From Rhizobium grahamii CCGE 502 (lineage in GTDB: Bacteria; Pseudomonadota; Alphaproteobacteria; Rhizobiales; Rhizobiaceae), in NCBI RefSeq assembly GCF_000298315.2, contig NZ_AEYE02000002.1:41762-105761 (forward strand): a stretch of 64,000 nt of DNA, written 5' to 3'. The position numbers and the translations under genes were made by a program. Under the pieces are notes generated by a model. It was not told where the DNA came from. It saw only the letters and a list, made by a program, of their open reading frames with translations, and did not search any database. Below, in pieces: positions 16,007 to 23,804 of this stretch (position 1 is its first letter; the number at the start of each line of letters is the position of its first letter).

Positions 16007-16765
16007 ATGTCCCTCCCAACACAGGCAAATTTCGCGCATGCCTTGATCATCCGCGAGGCAGAGATCCCGTCTGGTCTGGCAGCGTGGAACGCTGCGCCGC
16101 CCGAGAGGCGGTTCAACGTCTATCGCAACAACATGACGGTTGGATTGACCGGGGTGCTGGCTTCGCGCTTTCCGATTGCGGAAAAGATCGTTGGCGAAGA
16201 TTTCTTTGCGGCGATGGTATCGGAATTCATTCGCCACCACCCGCCGACTTCGCCGCTGTTATTGTCTTATGGGGATGACTTCCCGGAGTTCGTGGCGTCG
16301 TTCGAACCGGCAAAAGACCTCGCCTATCTGCCGGATGTCATTCGCCTCGAACGCGCGCGCAGTCGCGCCTATCACGCTGCCGACGCTGCGCCACTGGATC
16401 TGGCCGTCCTTGCCAAGACCGCTCCGGAGAAGCTAGCAGGCCTCGTCTTCGAGCGGCATCCGGCCATGTCGGTTCTGCGGTCGGCCCATCCCATCGTGAC
16501 GATCTGGGCGATGAACGTTGGCGAGATCGAGCTCGCGCCAATTGTCGATTGGCGGGACGAAGACGCCATGATCACCCGCGCTCATATGAGCGTTGAGGTT
16601 CACCGCCTGCTGCCCGGTGGCGCCGTATTTTTGGAGGCGCTGTCAACCGGCATGCCGCTTTCCGGCGCGGTCGGGACTGCCGTCGCCGAGGCTCCGACCT
16701 TCGACCTTTCCGCCAATCTCGCGTGCGCCCTGAGAGCCGGCGCATTCCGTTCCGTTCGCGATTGA
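16007..16765 (+). CDS. bufC: DUF2063 protein, partner subunit of the MNIO enzyme
   Basis: 252 residues, ATG preceded by AGGGGGTGAGCG. The N-terminal helical part has the DUF2063 signature (FNVYRNNMTVGLTGVLASRFP, residues 36-56, followed by IVGEDFF and FPEFVASFEPAKDLAYLPDV), and the C-terminal part (LRSAHPIVTIWAMN, RAHMSVEVHRLLPGGAVFLEAL) matches the second domain found with MNIO genes. In bufferin and related RiPP systems this protein binds the precursor and forms a complex with the DUF692 enzyme. Pfam labels it putative DNA-binding, which is not supported by this context. Confidence 0.9.
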   Translation: MSLPTQANFAHALIIREAEIPSGLAAWNAAPPERRFNVYRNNMTVGLTGVLASRFPIAEKIVGEDFFAAMVSEFIRHHPPTSPLLLSYGDDFPEFVASFEPAKDLAYLPDVIRLERARSRAYHAADAAPLDLAVLAKTAPEKLAGLVFERHPAMSVLRSAHPIVTIWAMNVGEIELAPIVDWRDEDAMITRAHMSVEVHRLLPGGAVFLEALSTGMPLSGAVGTAVAEAPTFDLSANLACALRAGAFRSVRD

Positions 16766-16781
16766 TGTCTGGAGACGCACC

Positions 16782-17261
16782 ATGCACAATGACATGACGA
16801 TGCCCCGAGGGCTTACGCCGCAGCACAGGCTCTATGGAGCATTGCGGCTGCTCGATCGAATTCCGCATGACTTGATCGCCCTGATTTCTCGTCTGTCGAT
16901 CGGCGCCGTGTTCTGGCAGTCCGGCCAGACGAAGTTGGATGGCTGGCACGTGACCGACAACGCGGTCTATCTGTTCGAGACCGAATACAAGCTGCCGTTC
17001 GTCGACCCCTGGATCGCCGCCCATCTGGCAGCCTTTGCGGAACACTTCTTTCCGTTCTTGCTGGTGATCGGACTGGCAAGTCGGCTTTCCGCCCTTGCCC
17101 TGCTCGGCATGACATTGGTGATCGAATTGTTCGTCTATCCGGATGCCTGGCCGACGCATGGCACCTGGGCGGTATGCTTCCTAGTGATCATTGCCGGTGG
17201 ACCGGGGCGGATTTCGATTGACCACCTGATAGCGCGCCATTTTGGCAACAACGCGCGATAG
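16782..17261 (+). CDS. bufD: DoxX family membrane protein of the bufferin operon
   Basis: 159 residues, with four hydrophobic segments starting at LIALISRLSIGAVFWQSGQTK, where the F(W)xxGxxK motif is typical of DoxX. The loop with LFETEYKLPFVDPW precedes a helix pair (FPFLLVIGLASRLSALALLGM) and a final helix near the C terminus. It lies 16 bases after the DUF2063 gene and closes the operon. DoxX proteins often accompany MNIO/DUF2063 genes; a role in redox supply at the membrane or in metal handling has been proposed, but is not established. Confidence 0.85.
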   Translation: MHNDMTMPRGLTPQHRLYGALRLLDRIPHDLIALISRLSIGAVFWQSGQTKLDGWHVTDNAVYLFETEYKLPFVDPWIAAHLAAFAEHFFPFLLVIGLASRLSALALLGMTLVIELFVYPDAWPTHGTWAVCFLVIIAGGPGRISIDHLIARHFGNNAR

Positions 17262-17263
17262 GC

Positions 17264-17596
17264 TCACCGGACCGGCTGGTAGTGTCCGCGCAGCGGCACC
17301 TGCGTGCCGACGCTTTCGACGCCGTCGCGATCGCAGACATAGACCAGGGTAGGCAGGCCGCCGGTCCGGAAAATCTTGTTATAGGAACGACGGAGCGGAC
17401 GCGTTTCCGTCCGGCAATTGTATTGTTCCTCGTCCTTCGGGTCCGGTTGGGCCTTGACGCCGGGCAGGTTTGCAAAGGGATAGTCCGATTGGACGGGAGC
17501 CTCACCGGCGCGCCGCCAATCTGCAGCAAAGCTCGAGCCCGGCGCCAAGGTTGCGCCGACTGCCAAGGCGATCAACAACGCTCTCGCGAACCACAT
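17264..17596 (-). CDS. Hypothetical exported protein
   Basis: 110 residues from ATG at 17596, which opens a clear signal peptide (MWFARALLIALAVGATLAPG, cleavage near SFAAD). The frame is open upstream to 17749, but that part shows no protein-like features. The mature part of about 85 residues has one Cys pair (YNCRTETRPLRRSYNKIF, LVYVCDRDGVESVG), a Pro/Asp-rich linker and a positively charged C terminus. I do not recognise a family. It is convergent with the DoxX gene, only two bases apart, so it is not part of the bufferin operon. Confidence 0.65.
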   Translation of the reverse strand: MWFARALLIALAVGATLAPGSSFAADWRRAGEAPVQSDYPFANLPGVKAQPDPKDEEQYNCRTETRPLRRSYNKIFRTGGLPTLVYVCDRDGVESVGTQVPLRGHYQPVR

Positions 17597-17932
17597 CTTG
17601 CCGGATCCAGATTCATTTCCTTCATCGATGTAGGCGCGGACACCGCGTGCATCAAGCGAGGGGCTCATTCTGCCGCCCGTCATCTCGAAAACGTGACCCC
17701 GTTCGGCCGTAGCGCTGCCACGGCGGGGATACGCGTCTTGACGGCGCAAGCGGAACGGAATTTCGTGCTGTCTGCCGTAAGTTGGTCGCGACGGGGAGAC
17801 ACGAAAGAGCCTGCAAGCTTCTGACAGTCTCTCATGCAGATAGTTGCATGAATGAAGGCGCGGTACTCTATCCGTGACTTTTGCTTTGATCTAAGCAGGC
17901 CGCCGATAGGCGCCGCGAGAAGGACGGAACAG
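17597..17932. other. Intergenic region between divergent exported-protein gene and purU
   Basis: 336 bases. The half next to the minus-strand gene shows no clear element. Nearer purU lies the inverted repeat at 17832-17851. No good coding frame, tRNA or terminator is seen. Confidence 0.5.
17832..17851. promoter_or_regulatory. 20-bp inverted repeat upstream of purU
   Basis: TCATGCAgatagtTGCATGA has perfect 7-base arms around a 6-base centre, 82 bases before the purU start. The size fits a dimeric repressor site (MarR or TetR scale). There is no regulator gene next to it, so the binding protein is unknown. Confidence 0.45.
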
Positions 17933-18817
17933 ATGACGAGCTATGTATTGACGGTGACGTGCAAGTCGACGCGCGGGATCGTGGCGGCTATCGCCAACTA
18001 CCTGGCGGATCAGGGTTGCAACATTATCGACTCGTCGCAGTTCGACGACCTCGATACCGGAAAATTCTTCACCCGCGTCAGCTTTATTTCCGAAGAAGGG
18101 GTCGGGCTTGCGGCGCTCAAGGAGGGGTTCAAGCCTGTCGCCGAGAAATTCGACATGGAGACGGAAATCCATGACGGCGACAGCCGTATGAAGGTGCTCC
18201 TGATGGTGTCGCGCTTCGGCCACTGTTTGAACGACCTGCTCTACCGCTGGAAGATCGGCGCGCTACCGATTGAGATCGTCGGCGTGGTCTCCAATCATTT
18301 CGACTATCAGAAGGTCGTGGTGAACCACGATATCCCCTTCCACCACATCAAGGTGACGAAGGAAAACAAGCCACAGGCGGAGGCTCAGCTCCTTGATCTC
18401 GTCGATCAGACCGGCACCGAACTGATCGTGCTCGCCCGCTACATGCAGGTTCTTTCCGATGCCATGTGCCGCAAGATGTCCGGCAGGATCATCAACATCC
18501 ATCACTCGTTCCTGCCGAGCTTCAAGGGTGCCAACCCCTACAAGCAGGCCTATGAGCGTGGCGTGAAGCTGATTGGCGCCACGGCGCATTATGTCACTGC
18601 CGACCTCGACGAAGGTCCGATCATCGAGCAGGATACGGCCCGCATCACCCACGCTCAGAGTGCCGACGACTACGTCTCCATCGGCCGCGACGTCGAGAGC
18701 CAGGTGCTGGCCCGCGCTATTCATGCCCATATCCATCGTCGCGTCTTCCTGAACGGCAACCGCACCATCGTATTCCCTGCAAGCCCGGGCAGTTACGCCT
18801 CCGAGCGCATGGGCTGA
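17933..18817 (+). CDS. purU: Formyltetrahydrofolate deformylase
   Basis: 294 residues from ATG at 17933; the frame runs upstream to 17852 but family members start at this point. An N-terminal ACT domain (YVLTVTCKSTRGIVAAIANYLADQG, residues 4-28) is followed by a formyltransferase-like catalytic domain with NIHHSFLPSFKGANPYKQA and GATAHYVTADLDEGPIIEQD, which carry the catalytic Asn/His/Asp set. It hydrolyses 10-formyl-THF to formate and THF, balancing the one-carbon pool and supplying formate for purine synthesis. It stands alone, 108 bases before the next gene. Confidence 0.95.
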   Translation: MTSYVLTVTCKSTRGIVAAIANYLADQGCNIIDSSQFDDLDTGKFFTRVSFISEEGVGLAALKEGFKPVAEKFDMETEIHDGDSRMKVLLMVSRFGHCLNDLLYRWKIGALPIEIVGVVSNHFDYQKVVVNHDIPFHHIKVTKENKPQAEAQLLDLVDQTGTELIVLARYMQVLSDAMCRKMSGRIINIHHSFLPSFKGANPYKQAYERGVKLIGATAHYVTADLDEGPIIEQDTARITHAQSADDYVSIGRDVESQVLARAIHAHIHRRVFLNGNRTIVFPASPGSYASERMG

Positions 18818-18824
18818 CAGCCAC

Positions 18825-18857
18825 GAGGGATTCGCCGTCGACGACGGCGATCTCCTC
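18825..18857. terminator. GC-rich stem-loop after purU
   Basis: CGCCGTC (18833-18839) pairs with GACGGCG (18843-18849) around GAC, and outer GAT/ATC and GAGG/CCTC pairs extend it with small bulges. No U-run follows, so it may only be a 3'-end or attenuator structure between purU and the fusion gene. Confidence 0.35.
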
Positions 18858-18925
18858 GCTTGCCGGTGGCAAGGATTCGATTATCTGCTTAGTCTGCAAA
18901 ATCGAATCATGCCGCGGGGGATGCC

Positions 18926-21853
18926 ATGACTGACGAGACGCTTGCCTATCGCGCGACGTTGCCACGCCCAGACGTGACCGCCGCGGAAGCCGGCGACCTT
19001 CTTCAGTCGCGATATGGCCTATCGGGAACACTCACCGAACTCGGCAGCCAGCAGGATCGCAATTATTGCCTGGATACCGGCGAGCGGCGCTATGTCCTGA
19101 AGATTTGCCACGTCACCTACGAGACCCTGGAGCTCGAAGCCCAGAATGCGGCCATCCATCACATCAGTTCGAAAGAGGGGGCGCCGCGCGTTCCGCATGT
19201 AATCCCCTCGACCGATGGACAGGACATCGTCGCAGTTACCGTCCGCGACCAGACCTATCAGGTTCGGCTGTTGGAGTATCTCGAGGGCGAGGGGCTGACG
19301 CATCGCAAGCACTTACCGAAGGAGTCGGTTGCGGCACTTGGGGCGCTTTGCGCCCGTCTGGCGCAATCGCTCGCCGATTTCACGCATCCAGGCCTCGATC
19401 GCAGCCTGCAATGGGATCTGCGCCGTGCGGGTCCCGTCGCCGTCCAGCTGCTATCGGCGATCACCGACAGCGCCGCGCGCGATCGCATCGCCAAGACAAT
19501 GGTATCGGCCGTGCGGCGAATCCAGCCGTTGGCGCCGTCTTTGCGGTTGCAGGCCGTGCACCATGATGTGACAGGCGACAATGTCGTCAGCCATCGCGAC
19601 AGCCGGGGGCGGCTGGTACCCGACGGTGTCATCGATTTCGGTGATATCATCCGCGGCTGGCTGATCGGGGATCTGGCCGTGACCTGTGCCTCGCTGCTGC
19701 ATCAGGCGGATGGCGACCCGCTCTACGTTCTTCCGGCGGTGAAGGCATATCACGAGGTCTATCCGCTGACCGAGGAGGAGCTTCGCGCGCTCTGGCCGCT
19801 GGTCGTCGCCCGCGCGGTCATTCTCGTCGCCAGCGGCGAGCAGCAGATCTCGATCGACCCGGAGAACGACTATGTTCGCGGCAATCTCGAGTTGGAGCGC
19901 CGCATTTTCGATACGGCGGTCTCCGTTCCCTACGAACTGATGGAGATTGCCGTCCTGAAGGCGGTTGGTATGGGTACGGCCGTGCTGTCGACGGAGGGCT
20001 GGCGTCCACTCCTTCCTGATATCGATCCGGCGACAATTTCCTTCGTCGATCTCGGCGTTTCGAGCCCGCATTTCGCCGTGGGCAACTGGTCGCAAGCCGA
20101 CATGGATTGGCGCCTGCTTGCCCGCGCTGCCGCCGAGACCGGGACGTCGGCAACGCGCTATGGCGAGTACCGGTTGTCGCGTTCCAAGCTTCACAGCGCC
20201 ACGTCGCCGGCGACTCACACATTGCATTCCGACATTTGCCTTGCTGGCGGTACCACGGTTGCCGCCCCCTTCGCCGGGAAGGTCAGCTGGAAAAACCACC
20301 ATTTCGTTCTGGCAGGCGAGGGCATCAGCCTTCATCTCGACGGTATAGAGCCCTCGATTGAAGATGAGGCGGACGTGGAACCAGGGCAGCCCCTCGGTGC
20401 GATCTCCGGCGAAAGCGGATCTCTCGGCGGGCTGCGGGTACAGCTCTCCACTCTCGTGGGCGCCGAGCCGCCGCTGTTTTGCGCTCCTCGGGAGGCGGCT
20501 GCCTGGTCCGAATTATGCCCGTCGCCGGCAGCACTTCTCGGAACCGGCGTCGATGCGCCGAAGCCGGCGTCCACGGAATTACTCGCTCTCCGCCAAGCTC
20601 ATCTCGCCAAGCCGCAGAAGCACTACTATGAGGCGCCACCGCAAATGGAGCGCGGGTGGAACGAGCATATGTTCGATGTCGAGGGGCGAGCCTACCTCGA
20701 CATGCTCAACAACGTCACGATTCTTGGTCACGGCCACCCGCGCCTGGCCGAGGCGATCAGCGAACAATGGTTGCGGCTGAACACCAATTCGCGCTTCCAC
20801 TATGCCGCCATTGCGGAATTTTCCGAGCGCCTGGCTTCTCTTGCCCCCGAAGGGTTGGACGCAGTCTTTCTCGTCAACAGTGGATCGGAGGCCAACGATC
20901 TGGCGCTCCGACTGGCTTGGGCGCATACCGGATCCAGGCATGTGCTGAGCCTGCTCGAGGCCTATCACGGCTGGTCGGTTGCAAGCGACGCCGTATCCAC
21001 GTCGATCGCCGATAATCCGCAGGCCCTGACGACGCGGCCCGACTGGGTCCATGCCGTTCTGTCGCCAAATACTTATCGGGGTATGTTCCGCGGTTCTGAA
21101 TCAGCCACCGGGTATTTGGAAGCGGTCATTGAGGCCCTCGAGGGCATCGACACCAAGGGCGAGGGATTGGCGGGCTTCATCGCCGAGCCGGTCTATGGAA
21201 ATGCTGGGGGCATATCGCTGCCGGACGGTTACCTCTCCGCGGTTTACGGGCAGGTTCGAGCTCGCGGCGGCGTCTGCATCGCCGACGAAGTACAGGTGGG
21301 GTATGGACGGCTTGGCCACCATTTCTGGGGCTTTGAGCAGCAGGGTGTCGTGCCCGACATCATCACCATTGCCAAGGGCATGGGGGACGGGCATCCGCTC
21401 GGTGCCGTCATCACCACCAGGGCCATCGCCGGTGCGCTGGAGAAGGAAGGCTATTTCTTCTCGTCGGCTGGCGGCAGTCCGGTCAGTTGCGTCGCAGGCA
21501 TGACCGTGCTGGATATCATGGCCGACGAAAAGCTGCAGCAGAACGCACGTGACGTCGGCGATTACCTCAAGGGTCGCCTTGTGGCGCTGATCGAAACCTA
21601 TCCGCTCGTTGGCGCCGTGCATGGCATGGGGCTCTATCTTGGACTGGAACTGGTTCGCGACAGAACGACGCTGGAGCCGGCGACGGAAGAGACCGCGGCG
21701 ATCTGCGATCGGCTCCTCGATCTCGGCGTCCTGATGCAGCCGACCGGCGATCACCTGAACGTGTTGAAGATCAAACCACCGCTTTGCCTGACGCCAGAAA
21801 GCGCCGATTTCTTCGTCGACATGCTGGAAAAGGTACTTTCGGAAGGCTGGTAG
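18926..21853 (+). CDS. Fusion of APH-fold kinase, M23-like domain and class III aminotransferase (putative amino-alcohol kinase/phospho-lyase)
   Basis: 975 residues in three parts. Residues about 25-300 are an aminoglycoside-phosphotransferase fold kinase with YVLKICH (ATP lysine) and the catalytic loop H212-x-D214-xxxx-N219, then DFGD. Residues about 425-525 resemble an M23 peptidase/lipoyl-like beta domain (HSDICLAGGTTVAAPFAGKV, GQPLGAISGESG), without a complete HxxxD/HxH zinc set. Residues about 570-970 are a class III PLP enzyme: SGSEANDLALRLAWAHTG, IADEVQVGYGRLG and the PLP lysine K817 in IAKGMGDGHPLG. In animals, hydroxylysine kinase and 5-phosphohydroxylysine phospho-lyase are separate proteins with these two end folds. 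The fusion suggests phosphorylation of an amino alcohol followed by PLP-dependent elimination. The substrate is unknown. Confidence 0.9.
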   Translation: MTDETLAYRATLPRPDVTAAEAGDLLQSRYGLSGTLTELGSQQDRNYCLDTGERRYVLKICHVTYETLELEAQNAAIHHISSKEGAPRVPHVIPSTDGQDIVAVTVRDQTYQVRLLEYLEGEGLTHRKHLPKESVAALGALCARLAQSLADFTHPGLDRSLQWDLRRAGPVAVQLLSAITDSAARDRIAKTMVSAVRRIQPLAPSLRLQAVHHDVTGDNVVSHRDSRGRLVPDGVIDFGDIIRGWLIGDLAVTCASLLHQADGDPLYVLPAVKAYHEVYPLTEEELRALWPLVVARAVILVASGEQQISIDPENDYVRGNLELERRIFDTAVSVPYELMEIAVLKAVGMGTAVLSTEGWRPLLPDIDPATISFVDLGVSSPHFAVGNWSQADMDWRLLARAAAETGTSATRYGEYRLSRSKLHSATSPATHTLHSDICLAGGTTVAAPFAGKVSWKNHHFVLAGEGISLHLDGIEPSIEDEADVEPGQPLGAISGESGSLGGLRVQLSTLVGAEPPLFCAPREAAAWSELCPSPAALLGTGVDAPKPASTELLALRQAHLAKPQKHYYEAPPQMERGWNEHMFDVEGRAYLDMLNNVTILGHGHPRLAEAISEQWLRLNTNSRFHYAAIAEFSERLASLAPEGLDAVFLVNSGSEANDLALRLAWAHTGSRHVLSLLEAYHGWSVASDAVSTSIADNPQALTTRPDWVHAVLSPNTYRGMFRGSESATGYLEAVIEALEGIDTKGEGLAGFIAEPVYGNAGGISLPDGYLSAVYGQVRARGGVCIADEVQVGYGRLGHHFWGFEQQGVVPDIITIAKGMGDGHPLGAVITTRAIAGALEKEGYFFSSAGGSPVSCVAGMTVLDIMADEKLQQNARDVGDYLKGRLVALIETYPLVGAVHGMGLYLGLELVRDRTTLEPATEETAAICDRLLDLGVLMQPTGDHLNVLKIKPPLCLTPESADFFVDMLEKVLSEGW

Positions 21854-22196
21854 ATGGCGGTCGCCTCGTTAACCATTTCGGTCATTTCAAGGCTTACGGT
21901 TTTTTAACCAAAGGCCCATTGCCGGAATCAGTGATGCTTCCTATGTCTGCTCCGTGATCGAAAGAGAGCGTCAGGCTGTCACGCGAATTGCACAAAGACT
22001 TGATAGGGTTCTTGCAGTCAATTCGAGTATGATGGAATGAAATTTTCCGAATGGTCGATTTTTTGACACGTTTCGGAATATGTTTCTGACAGACTGCGAG
22101 ATATAGTCTACAGAATAGATAGATTATAGCGCAGTCATCGCCGGGTCCCACCAACGGGGCCTCAAGCAAGCGCAACGCCAACGAAAGGAACGAGAC
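21854..22196. other. Intergenic region, AT-rich
   Basis: 343 bases after the fusion gene. It is clearly lower in GC than its neighbours. A TTGACA lies at 22063-22068, without a convincing -10 at the right spacing, and TATAGT occurs further on near 22103. Some of this stretch should hold the promoter for the small frames at 22197 and 22370. No RNA gene is recognised. Confidence 0.4.
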
Positions 22197-22292
22197 ATGA
22201 CTGACATCAATACTCTCGCCGATTTCCTTGGGCGATTTGTGCTTGGCAATGACCGTCCGGGCGCCCTCTCCCGCCCGAACTGTCGAATGTGA
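22197..22292 (+). CDS. Possible small protein of 31 residues
   Basis: An ATG with a good ribosome site (CGAAAGGAACGAGAC) opens a 31-codon frame, MTDINTLADFLGRFVLGNDR and so on, ending in TGA at 22290-22292. The codons are plausible, and the first half could form an amphipathic helix. It could also be a leader region for the small gene at 22370. I recognise no family; the support is the ribosome site and codon use only. Confidence 0.35.
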   Translation: MTDINTLADFLGRFVLGNDRPGALSRPNCRM

Positions 22293-22369
22293 CCTTCGTC
22301 CACCTCTAACGGAATCAGACAAGTCAATTCGCCATCGCCAGCGCATACCGCGCGGCAGGAGTTCTACGC

Positions 22370-22564
22370 ATGAAAAAAGAAGTAATCGAATACGCCGGCG
22401 TTCCCGTCGGGATCGTCATCCCGGATGAGAACCGGTTGAAGTTCATCGCAGTCAAGTACCACGTTCACGACCTGGACGAGCAGCATTTCAGCTCGCCGGC
22501 GGAGGTGAAGCTTGCGATCCATGATCTGATGACCCGACGTGACCCGAAGCCCATCCATGCCTGA
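22370..22564 (+). CDS. Small conserved-looking hypothetical protein
   Basis: 64 residues from ATG at 22370, preceded by GGCAGGAGTTC. The sequence is rich in charged residues and reads as a compact alpha/beta protein (VIEYAGVPVGIVIPDENRLK, then FIAVKYHVHDLDEQHF), with no signal peptide or membrane segment. It ends KPIHA. No function can be given. It stands 121 bases before the P1 peptidase gene on the same strand. Confidence 0.65.
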   Translation: MKKEVIEYAGVPVGIVIPDENRLKFIAVKYHVHDLDEQHFSSPAEVKLAIHDLMTRRDPKPIHA

Positions 22565-22684
22565 GCGCATGAGACACGGCCGAACCAGCCCTGACAGATT
22601 TGAGACCGGTCTTGCCCAAGGTGAGGCCGGTCTTGTGTTTTGACCGCTATTGCGATCCTATCGCGCGCTCCTGTTCAAACGAGG

Positions 22685-23692
22685 ATGGCGCGCTTGCTCA
22701 ATCTGATCACCGACATTGAAGGCGTTTCCGTCGGGCACGCGACCGACCTGAAGCTCGGCTCGGGCGTGACCGCCATCGTGTTCGACGAACCGGCCACTGC
22801 ATCCGGCGTGGTATTAGGCGGCGCCCCCGGCGGTCGTGACACGAGCCTTCTCGATCCCTCGATGACGGTCGGCGCGGTGGATGCCTTCGTGCTTTCGGGC
22901 GGCTCGGCCTTTGGGCTGGATGCAGGAGGCGGTGTACAGGCTGGGCTCCGCGAGGTCGGTCGCGGCTTTCCGGTCGGCGATGTGAAGGTGCCAATCGTTC
23001 CCCAGGCAATTCTCATGGATCTGCTGAACGGTGGCGATAAGGACTGGGGTCTGCAGTCGCCCTATCGCGACATGGGCTACCAAGCCTTCAAGGCGTCGGC
23101 GAAAGGGCACTTTGCCCTCGGGACTGTCGGCGCGGGCGCGGGAGCGACGACCGCGACGTTCAAAGGGGGACTCGGCTCGGCCAGCGCGGAGACCGGCACC
23201 GGATTAAAGATCGCAGCGATCGTCGCCGTGAACGCACTCGGTTCGGCGACGGTGGGCGAGGGGCCACACTTCTGGTCGGCGCCGTTCGAACTGAACGGAG
23301 AATTTGGCGGTCTCGGCTTGCCCTCACCGATCTCTGAAGCCGACACCCGCATGCGGCTGAAGGGCGTGAGCATCACGGCAACAACAATCGGCGCCATTGT
23401 CACCGATGCCGAGTTGAGCAAGCAAGAGGCACACCGCTTGGCGATCATGGCGCATGACGGCTTTGCGCGCGCTCTGCTGCCGGCTCACCTGCCGCTTGAT
23501 GGCGACACCGTTTTTGCTGCTTCCACAAGCAAAAAACCACGGCCGGACCTTCCCGCCTTTCTGGAACTCTGCCATTTCGCGACGATCGTGATGGCGCGCG
23601 CCATCGCGCGTGGCGTTTACGAGGCCACCGCACTTCCGGTTGCCGGCGCGCAGCAGGCTTGGCGAGACCGCTACCCGGATCGCACGAGATAG
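22685..23692 (+). CDS. P1 family peptidase (L-aminopeptidase/D-esterase type, DmpA/NylC-like)
   Basis: 335 residues from ATG at 22685; an upstream TTG at 22640 is less likely. The fold is that of self-processing N-terminal nucleophile hydrolases: LITDIEGVSVGHATD at the start, VLSGGSAFGLDAGGGVQ, GTVGAGAGATTATFKGGLGS, and the segment ITATTIGAIVTDAELSK around T233-T234, where the precursor is normally cut to expose Thr or Ser as nucleophile. Many relatives have Asn before the two Thr; here it is Ala. Members cleave beta-amino, D-amino or N-terminal L-amino acid peptides and amides. The next genes, a dipeptide-type importer and an amidase, fit peptide or amide use. Confidence 0.88.
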   Translation: MARLLNLITDIEGVSVGHATDLKLGSGVTAIVFDEPATASGVVLGGAPGGRDTSLLDPSMTVGAVDAFVLSGGSAFGLDAGGGVQAGLREVGRGFPVGDVKVPIVPQAILMDLLNGGDKDWGLQSPYRDMGYQAFKASAKGHFALGTVGAGAGATTATFKGGLGSASAETGTGLKIAAIVAVNALGSATVGEGPHFWSAPFELNGEFGGLGLPSPISEADTRMRLKGVSITATTIGAIVTDAELSKQEAHRLAIMAHDGFARALLPAHLPLDGDTVFAASTSKKPRPDLPAFLELCHFATIVMARAIARGVYEATALPVAGAQQAWRDRYPDRTR

Positions 23693-23804
23693 CCTAAAGA
23701 GTAGGCTACGCCGAGAACACACGCTCGCCATTGTGTGGACTCCGACAGTGACACCTTAGCAAAAAAAGGCCATCGCCGTTGCGGCGGCCAGACAAGGGAA
23801 CAGA

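Noticed and set aside
16007-16765. Reading the DUF2063 gene as a DNA-binding regulator, as its Pfam name suggests
   Set aside because: Its place directly after the DUF692 enzyme and DUF2282 substrates fits the peptide-binding partner role known for MNIO systems; no helix-turn-helix is visible.
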